DNA of 20,982 nucleotides from a virus. Shown here in pieces: positions 7,361-15,122 of this stretch; the stretch's first letter is position 1; every line of letters begins with the position of its first letter. The position numbers were made by a program, and so were the translations under genes. Where the stretch lies: the IMG/VR virus record IMGVR_UViG_3300010885_027767, positions 1 through 20,982 of that record. One strand, given 5' to 3'. The notes beneath the pieces are model-generated. The model was not told the DNA's origin and did not search any database. It worked only from the letters and a program-made list of their open reading frames with translations.

Positions 7361-8268
7361 AAATATTAGTAACAGGTGCCAGCGGCTTATTAGGCACAGA
7401 AATCTGCCGCCAACTTAAACAAAATAAAAAAAATGTAGTCTGGGCAATGGATAACCATAGTCGTAGCTCAACCATACCACCATGTGACAAGTTTATTGAA
7501 GTAGACTTAACTGCTGGTGATGTGGCCTACGCAGACTTGCCTGTGGACTTTGATTATATCTATCACTATGGTGCAATTAACGGAACCAAGAACTTTTACG
7601 AGCGTCCAAATCAAGTGTTATGGAACAACATGGTGGGTGACTTTAATGTGTTTGAGTTTGCTGGTATGAACAAACAGTTAAAAAAACTAGTGTATGCTAG
7701 TTCCAGTGAAGTAGTCAGTGATGATCCTGTGAGCCCAGTGGCCGAACACACTGACATCACAATCAACAACATACACAATGCCCGCTGGAGTTATCGCTTG
7801 CCCAAGATCTGTGCAGAAAACTTTTTGGCCAACTCACCGTTGCCCTATGTAATGATACGTTACTTTAATGTGTACGGCGACAACAGCAAAGCCGGGCATT
7901 TCTTGGCAGATCAAATTGCCAAGATTCAAAATGGTGTGTTCCAAGTGGTTGGTCCAGAAGAAACACGCAGTTTTTGCCATGTCGAAGATGCTGTTCGAGC
8001 CAGCATATTCTGCGCCGAAACACAAGTTAACCAATTATTTAATATTGGCAATGACAGAGAAATTACCATTATGGATGCAGTAAAAGTCATTGCAAAAGAA
8101 TTAGGACACAAAAATCCAAAGTGGACAACCACACCCGGAATGGCCGGCAGTACTGCAACACGCAGACCCGACATTGCCAAATTACGATCGGTCATGTCTG
8201 ATTATAAGCCAATGTCATTCGAGCAAGGCGTCAAACGAATTGTTAAAAATTTAGTTGACAAAACTTAA
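7357..8268 (+). CDS. NAD-dependent epimerase/dehydratase (extended SDR)
   Basis: The 303-residue protein is an extended SDR: GASGLLG loop at 7-13, Asp32 at the end of strand 2, YGAING at 71-76, the SSSE segment at 115-118, and YxxxK at Tyr146/Lys150 (WSYRLPK). The MIRYFNVYG strand follows. These enzymes epimerise, dehydrate or decarboxylate nucleotide sugars. It follows the dehydrogenase with an ATGA overlap, a pairing that resembles UDP-glucuronate production followed by decarboxylation or epimerisation, though the specificity is not shown. It ends the sugar run; the -35 box of the queE promoter is inside its 3' end. Confidence 0.85.
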   Translation: MKILVTGASGLLGTEICRQLKQNKKNVVWAMDNHSRSSTIPPCDKFIEVDLTAGDVAYADLPVDFDYIYHYGAINGTKNFYERPNQVLWNNMVGDFNVFEFAGMNKQLKKLVYASSSEVVSDDPVSPVAEHTDITINNIHNARWSYRLPKICAENFLANSPLPYVMIRYFNVYGDNSKAGHFLADQIAKIQNGVFQVVGPEETRSFCHVEDAVRASIFCAETQVNQLFNIGNDREITIMDAVKVIAKELGHKNPKWTTTPGMAGSTATRRPDIAKLRSVMSDYKPMSFEQGVKRIVKNLVDKT

Positions 8269-8284
8269 ACAATTATTGTATAAT
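8255..8284 (+). promoter_or_regulatory. consensus sigma70 promoter of queE, leaderless configuration
   Basis: Exact TTGACA (8255-8260) and exact TATAAT (8279-8284) are separated by 18 nt. The expected start is near 8291, while the queE ATG is at 8290-8292. There is no Shine-Dalgarno in the preceding 25 nt, so the message is probably leaderless or nearly so. Confidence 0.75.
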
Positions 8285-8289
8285 AGTAC

Positions 8290-9171
8290 ATGAAATTAAA
8301 AGTATCAGAACTATTCTATTCCGCACAAGGCGAAGGCCGCTTTGTTGGTGTGCCCAGTGTGTTTTTACGCACATTTGGGTGTAACTTTAAGTGTGCCGGA
8401 TTTGGTATGCCGCCAGGGGAAGTAAGCCACGAAGCCACCGACATTGCGGCCACACACACCATGATCCAACCTTTTGCAAAGTTTGAAGACTTGCCATTGG
8501 TCAATACTGGGTGTGACAGCTATGCAAGTTGGCATCCGGACTTTAAAGATCTAAGTCCAACTATTGATACTGATAAGCTAGTAGATCAAATGCTGGCATT
8601 GACGCCCAATCACCGATGGATACAGGACAACGGCAACGATGTTCATCTTGTTATCACCGGTGGCGAACCCTTGTTGGGCTGGCAACGTACCTACGAAGAG
8701 TTAATTAGTAACCCTGATATGATTGACCTGCGTAACATTACATTTGAAACTAATGGTACTCAAAAATTGCAATCTAGTTTTAAAGACTTCATGCACGAAT
8801 GGCAACGAGCCCCGTTGGGTGGCAAGAAAGATCGTGAAATTACATTTTCGGTGAGTGCTAAATTAAGTGCAAGTGGTGAAAAGTGGGAAGAAGCTATTTG
8901 CCCAGATATTGTTACAAGCTATCAAGAGCTAGGCACAGCATACTTGAAATTTGTTGTGGAGACAGAGGAACACTTTGCAGAAGTTGAACAGGCTGTAAAA
9001 GAATTTCGCACAGGTGGGTTTACTGGTGTTGTATATGTCATGCCACAAGGTGGTGTTGTTACTCCCTATGCACAAAATCGTGTTCGGGTAGCAGACTGGG
9101 CTTGTAGCCGGGGTTATTACTACAGCCCAAGATTGCACGTGGACTTGTGGGGCAACGGCTGGGGCAAATGA
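8290..9171 (+). CDS. queE: 7-carboxy-7-deazaguanine synthase-like radical SAM protein (QueE)
   Basis: The N-terminus SELFYSAQGEGRFVGVPSVFLRTFGCNFKC is a strong QueE match and fixes the start at 8290. QueE rearranges 6-carboxytetrahydropterin to 7-carboxy-7-deazaguanine with SAM, a [4Fe-4S] cluster and Mg. The usual CxxxCxxC is changed: Cys31 and Cys35 are present but residue 38 is Phe. A segment of about 40 residues separates this from TGCDSY (73-78), which looks like the family's WCDTxY and offers Cys75 as third ligand. ITGGEPLL (SAM-binding GGE) and FETNGT follow. At 293 residues it is longer than bacterial QueE, largely because of the insertion. The next gene starts at the stop codon (ATGA, 9168-9171). 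Confidence 0.88.
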   Translation: MKLKVSELFYSAQGEGRFVGVPSVFLRTFGCNFKCAGFGMPPGEVSHEATDIAATHTMIQPFAKFEDLPLVNTGCDSYASWHPDFKDLSPTIDTDKLVDQMLALTPNHRWIQDNGNDVHLVITGGEPLLGWQRTYEELISNPDMIDLRNITFETNGTQKLQSSFKDFMHEWQRAPLGGKKDREITFSVSAKLSASGEKWEEAICPDIVTSYQELGTAYLKFVVETEEHFAEVEQAVKEFRTGGFTGVVYVMPQGGVVTPYAQNRVRVADWACSRGYYYSPRLHVDLWGNGWGK

Positions 9172-9419
9172 TGGGCACCGGCTACCAAAGTAAACGATTA
9201 ATGGCCCAGGGCAGAGATGATTGGTTTTATCGCAAATGTTTAGGATGGGAATTAAAGTTTGCTGTATTACCAAAACGTTGTGATATTACAGACAATCTTA
9301 TATGGCTCAAACATGCGTATCGTGGCACTGCATTGCTGACTGGGCCCGGTGACAACATAGTAGAGCATCGATGGCACGACAAAAACGAACATCTTATTTT
9401 TAAAATTAAAGGAAATTAA
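9168..9419 (+). CDS. small protein of unknown function, coupled to queE and metK
   Basis: I choose the ATG at 9168, which overlaps the queE stop as ATGA, over an in-frame ATG at 9147 inside queE. The 83-residue product has WFYRKCLGWELKF, a P-rC pair, NLIWLKHAYRG and LLTGPGDNIVEHRW. This W...P.RC...iWLk..yrG...tGPG.....W spacing resembles small phage proteins I recall, but no function is attached. No signal peptide or membrane segment is seen. Its stop overlaps the metK ATG (TAATG at 9417-9421), so it sits in a coupled queE-X-metK unit and may relate to SAM or QueE use. Confidence 0.7.
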   Translation: MMGTGYQSKRLMAQGRDDWFYRKCLGWELKFAVLPKRCDITDNLIWLKHAYRGTALLTGPGDNIVEHRWHDKNEHLIFKIKGN

Positions 9420-10519
9420 TGAGTTATCTATTTACAAGTGAAAGCGTGTCTGAAGGACATCCGGACAAACTGGCAGACGCCATCAGCGATGCTGTATTAG
9501 ACTTAGTGATGGCAAAAGAAGATCTTGCACTTCGATGTGCTTGCGAAACACTTGTTACAACTAATCGTGTTGTGGTTGCCGGCGAATACAAAGGTATACT
9601 ACACCCAGAAGAAGTTGAATCGGCTGTACGCCGAGTTATCAAAGATGTTGGCTATGACCAATCTGGATTTAGTTGGCGCACAGCAGAAATTACCAATTTG
9701 CTACACGGACAAAGCGCCGACATTGCACTAGGTACAGACACATTCGGTGCTGGTGATCAAGGCCTAATGTTTGGATATGCCTGCAACGAAACTGATGTAC
9801 ACATGCCCAGTGCCATCTATTGGAGTCACAAGATTGTAGAAACATTGACCAAGGTACGCAAGAGCTTGGCACTGCCCTGGTTAGGCCCTGATGCCAAAAG
9901 TCAAGTAACGTTTGAGTACAACGATGATGGCTCTCCTAAACGCATTGCCAAAGTTGTTTGTTCAACTCAGCACCACGAGTCTGTGGAAATTGACCAAGTC
10001 AGAACATCTGTTGAAAGTGTAATTCGCAGTGTTCTTCCTGAAAAATATGTTGATAACACTACTGAATTTTATATTAACCCCACTGGGCGATTTGTGATTG
10101 GTGGTCCTGATGGCGACACTGGCCTTACCGGACGCAAAATTATCGTTGACACTTACGGCGGATACAGCCCTCATGGCGGCGGTGCTTTCTCCGGCAAAGA
10201 TCCTACCAAAGTAGATAGGTCTGCTGCCTACCTGACTCGCTACCTGGCTAAGAACATTGTAGCCAGCGGTCGAGCAGATTGGGCCACTGTGCAAATCAGT
10301 TATGCCATTGGCCTGGCACAGCCCATGAGTTTCTATATTGAAACAGCAGATGCCGCACAAGGGCGCGAATTAACTACATGGATTCAAGAAAATGTAGATC
10401 TAACACCAAAGGGCATTATTGAACGATTTAAACTGTTCCGCCCTATTTACAGTAGCACAACAAACTACGGACACTTTGGCAAAGACTATTTGCCATGGGA
10501 AGCCGTGGATTTATTCTAA
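9419..10519 (+). CDS. metK: S-adenosylmethionine synthetase (methionine adenosyltransferase)
   Basis: This 366-residue protein makes SAM from methionine and ATP. It opens with YLFTSESVSEGHPDKLADAISDAVLD, then has GAGDQGLMFGYA (110-121) and the phosphate loop GGGAFSGKDPTKVDRSA (248-264). It is about 18 residues shorter than E. coli MetK (384), with the domains in normal order and intact. AAGGAA precedes the ATG, and the start overlaps the upstream small gene's stop. SAM would feed QueE, the C-methyltransferase at 4945 and the radical SAM protein at 13749. Keeping a SAM synthetase beside queE suggests the phage's demand exceeds what the host provides; that is inference. Confidence 0.96.
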   Translation: MSYLFTSESVSEGHPDKLADAISDAVLDLVMAKEDLALRCACETLVTTNRVVVAGEYKGILHPEEVESAVRRVIKDVGYDQSGFSWRTAEITNLLHGQSADIALGTDTFGAGDQGLMFGYACNETDVHMPSAIYWSHKIVETLTKVRKSLALPWLGPDAKSQVTFEYNDDGSPKRIAKVVCSTQHHESVEIDQVRTSVESVIRSVLPEKYVDNTTEFYINPTGRFVIGGPDGDTGLTGRKIIVDTYGGYSPHGGGAFSGKDPTKVDRSAAYLTRYLAKNIVASGRADWATVQISYAIGLAQPMSFYIETADAAQGRELTTWIQENVDLTPKGIIERFKLFRPIYSSTTNYGHFGKDYLPWEAVDLF

Positions 10520-10528
10520 GGAAACTAT

Positions 10529-10918
10529 ATGGGATTTTTCGATAGGTTTAAAAAGAAACCAGAAGTCAAAGAGACAGCGCCAAAGGTAGAAAAACTCAAA
10601 GCGCCGGCAAAGTCTTTAAAAGAAATTGCTACAGAAAAAGGCGAGCCATATGTGGCAATTCTCAGCATGGATGTAGATCCAGAGAACATGCATCAAGGAG
10701 CATTTGAATTAGATTGGAATGATAAATTTATTGCCAACCTGGTGCGAGCCGGATATCAAGGCAAGCCTGATGACAAAGACTCTGACATCATCGATCGGTG
10801 GTTTCAAAATGTATGCAGGCATGTAGTTATGGAAACATGGGAACAAGAAATGGCAAATAATCCTAATCGTGTAGTAAAAACACGAGACATTGGCGACGGT
10901 CGATCGGAGGTATCATAA
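10529..10918 (+). CDS. acidic C-terminus protein of unknown function with Lys-rich N-terminus
   Basis: The 129-residue product begins MGFFDRFKKKPEVKE, a Lys-rich stretch resembling an amphipathic or disordered lead, and then LKEIATEKGEPYVAILSMDVDPENMHQGAFELDWNDKFI. Short conserved phage proteins with an 'ATEKGEPyV..l..dvDPeN...GaFELDWN' core are familiar to me from T4-like marine phages, but no role is known. AAGGAA lies 7 nt before the ATG. Its stop overlaps the next start as TAATG (10916-10920). No membrane segment is seen. Confidence 0.8.
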   Translation: MGFFDRFKKKPEVKETAPKVEKLKAPAKSLKEIATEKGEPYVAILSMDVDPENMHQGAFELDWNDKFIANLVRAGYQGKPDDKDSDIIDRWFQNVCRHVVMETWEQEMANNPNRVVKTRDIGDGRSEVS

Positions 10919-11604
10919 TGTTAATATATTTCAATGGTGATAGTAATGTAGCCGGTACAGAGCTACCAGAGACCACACACGGAATGGCAAATAGACTAGC
11001 CGAAAAATTTGACGGCCAGTACAAAACAAAATTTATCAATGATGCAACCCCGGGTGCAAGCAACGATTTAATTTACGAACAAACACTGGACTTTTTAAAC
11101 AACCCCAGCAGTCCAAAACCTGATTTGGTAGTGATTGGATGGACACAGTTTAGTCGTGTCCAATGGTTTTTGGTCGACGAATGGGGCAATGGTCAATTTT
11201 GGGAAATAAACAAAATTGGAGTAGGCATTCCAGTACCAGCAATGTATCAAGAACGATACGATCACTATGTTAACAATGTGCAAAGAGACGGACATTGGAG
11301 AATGATACAAGGTGCCTACTGGCATAATAAAATTTTTAATGTACACAAATTACTAGAGTATAAAAAAATTCCTCATTTGTTTTTCAATGCCTTTGAAGAG
11401 TTTATTTTGCCAAATGAAGTAAACAAACTTGAATGGGATAATACATACTTAACGCCATACTCTAGAGAGTTAATCTACACTGAATATTGTCAACGACTGG
11501 GTTTTAAAGAAATAACTCCGGGCTGGCACCATTACGAAAGTGCGGCGCACACAACGTGGGCAAAGCTCATGTACGAACATATTACAAAACACAAGATTTT
11601 ATGA
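10918..11604 (+). CDS. SGNH/GDSL-hydrolase-like protein 1
   Basis: This 228-residue protein starts with LIYFNGDSNVAGTEL, which fits block I of SGNH hydrolases (GDS, Ser9). LVVIGWTQFSR (about 75-85) sits where block III lies, without its canonical Asn. HYESAAHTTW near 205-214 resembles block V, with Glu207 in place of Asp and His211. Such enzymes are esterases or acyltransferases on sugars or lipids. There is no signal peptide, so action in the infected cell or as part of a virion is more likely than secretion. The next gene is a paralogue, joined by an ATGA overlap. Whether it is catalytic is uncertain given the altered blocks. Confidence 0.6.
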   Translation: MLIYFNGDSNVAGTELPETTHGMANRLAEKFDGQYKTKFINDATPGASNDLIYEQTLDFLNNPSSPKPDLVVIGWTQFSRVQWFLVDEWGNGQFWEINKIGVGIPVPAMYQERYDHYVNNVQRDGHWRMIQGAYWHNKIFNVHKLLEYKKIPHLFFNAFEEFILPNEVNKLEWDNTYLTPYSRELIYTEYCQRLGFKEITPGWHHYESAAHTTWAKLMYEHITKHKIL

Positions 11605-12302
11605 TTCTTTATGTAAACGGTGACAGTCATACTGCGGCAGCCGAGGCAGTTAACCCTCATGCGTTTGCTATGGACGACGGACAGTTGTTTTACATGGGTC
11701 GTGCACCGCATCCTGAAAACTTGGCAGTGAGTTGGGGTAGACGATTAAGTGATGCGCTACGTGCTAGTTTTCACTGCGATGCCGAAAGTGCTAGTAGCAA
11801 CACTAGAATCCTGCGAACAACAAGAGATTGGTTAAAAAAGATAAATCATTTGGAAGAAGTGTTGGTGGTTATACAGTGGAGCACCTGGGAACGCGAAGAA
11901 TGGTTGATCGACGGAGTTTACTATCAGATCGGTGCCAGTGGCATGGATGATGTACCAACTGAACATCAACAACGCTATAAAGAATTTGTGGTCAACGTGG
12001 ATTGGGAACAAAAGACCCAACAAGCACACAATGAGATTTGGCAACTACACATTGAACTGGAACAGCTAGGTGTCAACCATATTTTCTTCAATGGCAACAA
12101 TGATTTTAGCAAGATCTCAGATCGGAAAGACTGGGGGAACAGTTACATTGATCCATACAGTCTCAATGGCACCTACAATGCTCGAATCAGAGCTGCCGGA
12201 ATAGAAACAGTTACACCCAATTCATGGCATTTTGGCAAGGACGGTCATAGCTTTTGGAATCGTTTTATGTTACAATATATCAATACAAACAACAAAGTCT
12301 AA
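11601..12302 (+). CDS. SGNH/GDSL-hydrolase-like protein 2 (paralogue)
   Basis: The start at 11601 overlaps the previous stop as ATGA and gives 233 residues beginning ILYVNGDSHTAAAEA, so an earlier in-frame ATG at 11556 is rejected. Like its neighbour it has GDS (7-9), a strand LVVIQWSTWEREEW in place of IGWTQFSR, HIFFNGNNDF near HLFFNAFEEF, and a C-terminal SWHFGKDGHSFWNRF with Asp214 and His216. The matching order of motifs shows tandem duplication and divergence. This copy keeps Asp and His near the block V position, so it is the better candidate for activity. The substrate is unknown. Confidence 0.62.
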   Translation: MILYVNGDSHTAAAEAVNPHAFAMDDGQLFYMGRAPHPENLAVSWGRRLSDALRASFHCDAESASSNTRILRTTRDWLKKINHLEEVLVVIQWSTWEREEWLIDGVYYQIGASGMDDVPTEHQQRYKEFVVNVDWEQKTQQAHNEIWQLHIELEQLGVNHIFFNGNNDFSKISDRKDWGNSYIDPYSLNGTYNARIRAAGIETVTPNSWHFGKDGHSFWNRFMLQYINTNNKV

Positions 12303-12310
12303 GGTTTCTT

Positions 12311-13318
12311 ATGCGTTATGTGTTAATTGACACAGCCAATATGTTTTTTCGTGCCAGGCACACTGCTTTTCGTGCCAGTGATCCTTGGGAAAAAGTTGGG
12401 GTAGCACTGCACACAACGCTGATGAGTGCTAACAAAGTTGTTAAACGTTTTGAAGCAGACCATGTAGTGTTTGCACTAGAGGGACGCAGTTGGCGCAAAG
12501 ATCACTACAAGCCCTACAAAGCAAATCGTGCTGTGGCCCGGGCCGCTCTGACAGAAACGGAAGCGGAAGAAGACAAAATGTTCTGGGAAGCATTTGATAA
12601 TCTGACTAAATACCTGTCAGAAAGAACCAATTGCAGTGTGATTAGATGTCCCACCGCAGAGGGCGATGACATTATCGCCCGTTGGATCGCCCTACATCCC
12701 CAAGACGAACACATTGTGATCAGCAGTGACACAGATTTTGTGCAGTTAGTAGCCACAAACGTAAAACAATACAATGGTATCACAGACGAACTCATCACTG
12801 CAGAAGGCATCTATGATGCCAAAGGCCGACCTGTAGTTGATAAGAAGACCAAGGAACCTAAGCAGATTCCGGATCCCCAGTGGTTGTTGTTTGAGAAATG
12901 CATGCGTGGTGACACTAGCGACAATGTGTTTAGTGCATTTCCTGGTGTGCGAACCAAAGGTACTAAGAACAAGGTAGGTCTTACCGAAGCATTTGAAGAT
13001 CGTAAAAGCAAAGGATATGCGTGGAACAATCTCATGTTGCAGCGATGGACCGACCACAACGGTGAAGAACACCGTGTATTGGATGACTATGAACGCAATC
13101 GTCAACTAATCGACCTTACTCATCAACCACAATCAATTAAAGACACTGTAGATCTAGCTATCATTGAACAAATATCACATAAAGATATTGGACAAGTGGG
13201 TGTACGATTTATGCAATTTTGTGGCAAGTATGAGCTTGTGCGATGTAGTGAGAACGCTGACAGTTTTGGTCGTTGGTTAAATGAAACATATAAAGGAGTT
13301 TTAAATGTTAGTAGCTAA
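12311..13318 (+). CDS. 5'-3' exonuclease / flap endonuclease (phage RNase H type)
   Basis: The 335-residue product starts at ATG 12311 (RYVLIDTANMFFRARH); a longer reading from 12254 would run back into the preceding gene. It has the metal site of FEN-family nucleases: Asp7, then AEGDD with Glu117, Asp119 and Asp120, then SSDTDF with Asp140 and Asp142. The helical arch region HVVFALEGRSWRKDHYKPYKANR (51-73) binds the 5' DNA end, and MRGDTSDNV further on matches the helix-hairpin-helix segment. Such enzymes remove RNA primers and flaps during lagging-strand replication, as T4 RNase H does. It is the clearest phage replication gene here. Its last 14 nt overlap the following gene, whose SD AAGGAG lies inside it. 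Confidence 0.88.
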   Translation: MRYVLIDTANMFFRARHTAFRASDPWEKVGVALHTTLMSANKVVKRFEADHVVFALEGRSWRKDHYKPYKANRAVARAALTETEAEEDKMFWEAFDNLTKYLSERTNCSVIRCPTAEGDDIIARWIALHPQDEHIVISSDTDFVQLVATNVKQYNGITDELITAEGIYDAKGRPVVDKKTKEPKQIPDPQWLLFEKCMRGDTSDNVFSAFPGVRTKGTKNKVGLTEAFEDRKSKGYAWNNLMLQRWTDHNGEEHRVLDDYERNRQLIDLTHQPQSIKDTVDLAIIEQISHKDIGQVGVRFMQFCGKYELVRCSENADSFGRWLNETYKGVLNVSS

Positions 13319-13742
13319 AGTCGTAGCAGACAAGCAGTTTTGGATCTTACAAGAAGACGATCGCAAAGTTGGCAATATCGAAGCATGGAATGGCGGATAT
13401 CAAGTTCGCATAAACAACCAAGTAAAGCAATTTAAAACAATTAAACTTGCGGCACGCGAATCAAACATTGTGTTTGCCGAAGAAAAAGTTGTGTCAAAGC
13501 CAGACAATACTGCTGTACACGGATATCCGGTAGCAGGTCGTTGTTACAATCCTGTGTGGGATGTGGTGCATCATTTGCCAATCTATACAAAAACATCCAA
13601 AAGTAAAAGTTGGTTTGCCGCAGGCTGGTATTCAATCAAACGTGGCCGCAATTGGAAAATTGTACAGGATCCTAAACTAATTGCATTACAACGTTATCCT
13701 TACCAAGGGCCGTTTAAAACCAAAGATGAAGTAACGGTGTAA
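13305..13742 (+). CDS. conserved-looking protein of unknown function
   Basis: The 145-residue product (ATG 13305, preceded by AAGGAG at 13294-13298) starts LVAKVVADKQFWILQEDDRKVGNIEAWNGGYQVRINNQVKQFKTI, a small beta-rich domain. A second part, about 70-145, has HGYPVAGRCYNPVWDVVHHLPIYTKTSKSKSWFAAGWYSIKRG. I recall short phage proteins of the same pattern, but no activity. There is no signal peptide, metal motif or membrane helix. Its overlap with the exonuclease suggests co-expression with replication genes. Confidence 0.8.
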   Translation: MLVAKVVADKQFWILQEDDRKVGNIEAWNGGYQVRINNQVKQFKTIKLAARESNIVFAEEKVVSKPDNTAVHGYPVAGRCYNPVWDVVHHLPIYTKTSKSKSWFAAGWYSIKRGRNWKIVQDPKLIALQRYPYQGPFKTKDEVTV

Positions 13743-13748
13743 CCGCGA

Positions 13749-14903
13749 ATGAAAGTTTCCGGTGATGAAAATTATTGTCCAGAACTATGGCAACGAGTTT
13801 TTATAGCACAATACAACGATAAATTTAAATTAAAACCATGTTGCATAATTGCAACAACTGACAGCACTCAAGTTGAATTAACAGATCCAACAACACTTTT
13901 TGATCATTACAATCGCAGTGCAAGTATTGTAAATCTAAGAGAACAGAATCTTAAAGGCAAGTTGGATCCAGGTTGCGATGTCTGTGTACATGCCGAACGC
14001 ATCACTGGCACCAGTGCTCGAATTGACGCTATTAATCAGATGTCTCACAACGAGCCGCTGGCATTGCTTTCGCATGTTGATATTAATTTAGGCAATTTGT
14101 GCAATTTATCGTGTGCAATCTGCGGACCGCATTCGAGTACTTCCTGGAATCCTGTGTGGGAAAATATGTATAGCACTTTTCCAATCAGTGCATCATATAA
14201 TAAAAACAATCGCCCGATAATTGACGACCCCGATTGGTTTAGAAATATTAAGAGCCTTCAACTTCAAGGCGGTGAAGTATTTTTACAACCAGAGTACATT
14301 AAATTTTTTAATAATTTAAAAAAATATAAAAATCTCAATGACATTGACGTGAGAATTTTTACTAACGGTACTGTGTTGCCAGACCCAGAGCTAGTTGCGC
14401 TACTTAGAGAATGCCAATCAGTCCATATATGGATAAGCATTGACGATATCAGTGCCAGGTTTGAATATCAGCGCCGTGGTGCAAATTGGAAAAAAGTATT
14501 GGAAAATTTAAACTGGTATAATGAGCAGTTTGATGATAAATTCTTGTTGGGCATTAATGTTACACAAAATTTATTAAACGTATTTTATCTCAGCGAGACG
14601 TACAATTTCTTTGATCAACACTATCCAAGATTTGTTATAAACAATAATCAATACAACAGCAGTACCGGGGTGTTGTCAATTTCGTATCTGCCGGCAGAAA
14701 TTAAAACTGCTATTGTGACCAACAATAGATCTAATACAAAATTAAATGCATTAGAAAATATTATTACTGTCGACAACGGGTATAAATTCAATAGCGCCAT
14801 TGAATATATTCAAAAATACAACAGGGCCACTGGTACATCTTATGCAGACACTCATGCCGAGTTTTGGCAATTGATTACCGACTACACCGAAAGAAACATA
14901 TGA
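13749..14903 (+). CDS. twitch-type radical SAM protein
   Basis: This 384-residue protein carries a canonical CxxxCxxC at Cys118, Cys122 and Cys125 (LGNLCNLSCAIC), followed by QLQGGEV, the SAM-binding GGE, and IFTNGT. Before the core are KPCC (30-33) and GCDVCVHAE (75-83), cysteines that could bind an extra cluster as in twitch/SPASM enzymes. The reaction is unknown; relatives modify peptides or mature other enzymes. The DNA is visibly richer in A+T than its plus-strand neighbours and no Shine-Dalgarno precedes the ATG, which may point to recent acquisition. The stop overlaps the next start as ATGA (14900-14903). The 68-aa downstream product is a possible peptide substrate or partner, but this is speculation. 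Confidence 0.82.
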   Translation: MKVSGDENYCPELWQRVFIAQYNDKFKLKPCCIIATTDSTQVELTDPTTLFDHYNRSASIVNLREQNLKGKLDPGCDVCVHAERITGTSARIDAINQMSHNEPLALLSHVDINLGNLCNLSCAICGPHSSTSWNPVWENMYSTFPISASYNKNNRPIIDDPDWFRNIKSLQLQGGEVFLQPEYIKFFNNLKKYKNLNDIDVRIFTNGTVLPDPELVALLRECQSVHIWISIDDISARFEYQRRGANWKKVLENLNWYNEQFDDKFLLGINVTQNLLNVFYLSETYNFFDQHYPRFVINNNQYNSSTGVLSISYLPAEIKTAIVTNNRSNTKLNALENIITVDNGYKFNSAIEYIQKYNRATGTSYADTHAEFWQLITDYTERNI

Positions 14904-15106
14904 TACACATTCAGAGATTTATTGAAAGACTGCAGGGGTTTGAAGCACGTGGTACAAGAGACTTTACCATGCCCATGAAGGATGCCAAAGACCTGCATGC
15001 AGATTTGACCAGATTGCTGATAACACTACAGGAAGTGAGAGAATCCACTGCGGCTGCCGCACAAGAAAGCGAGATCACAGTGGAAATGCAAGGCGGATCA
15101 TTTTAA
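14900..15106 (+). CDS. small helical protein of unknown function
   Basis: Starting at ATG 14900 (overlapping the radical SAM stop), the 68-residue product MIHIQRFIERLQGFEARG... is mainly alpha-helical. It has DAKDLHADLTRLLITLQEVRE in the middle, an Ala-rich AAAAQE, and a short tail ending GGSF. An in-frame upstream ATG at 14864 would extend into the radical SAM gene and is less likely. No Cys is present, so it is a poor thioether precursor. It may be an assembly or adaptor protein. I cannot name a family. Confidence 0.65.
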   Translation: MIHIQRFIERLQGFEARGTRDFTMPMKDAKDLHADLTRLLITLQEVRESTAAAAQESEITVEMQGGSF

Positions 15107-15122
15107 AAGTTCCTATATTTGT

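Noticed and set aside
8200-8292. preQ1 riboswitch in front of queE
   Set aside because: The promoter ends 5 nt before the ATG, so there is no leader in which an aptamer could form.
9147-9170. Earlier start for the small gene between queE and metK
   Set aside because: It would add only residues overlapping queE; the ATGA start at 9168 matches the style of the neighbouring genes.
11556-11600. Earlier start for SGNH-like protein 2
   Set aside because: The added 15 residues come from the end of the previous gene, and the GDS motif would be too far from the start for this family.
12254-12310. Earlier start for the exonuclease
   Set aside because: It overlaps the previous gene by about 49 nt, while ATG 12311 begins right before the RYVLIDT strand that opens FEN-family proteins.
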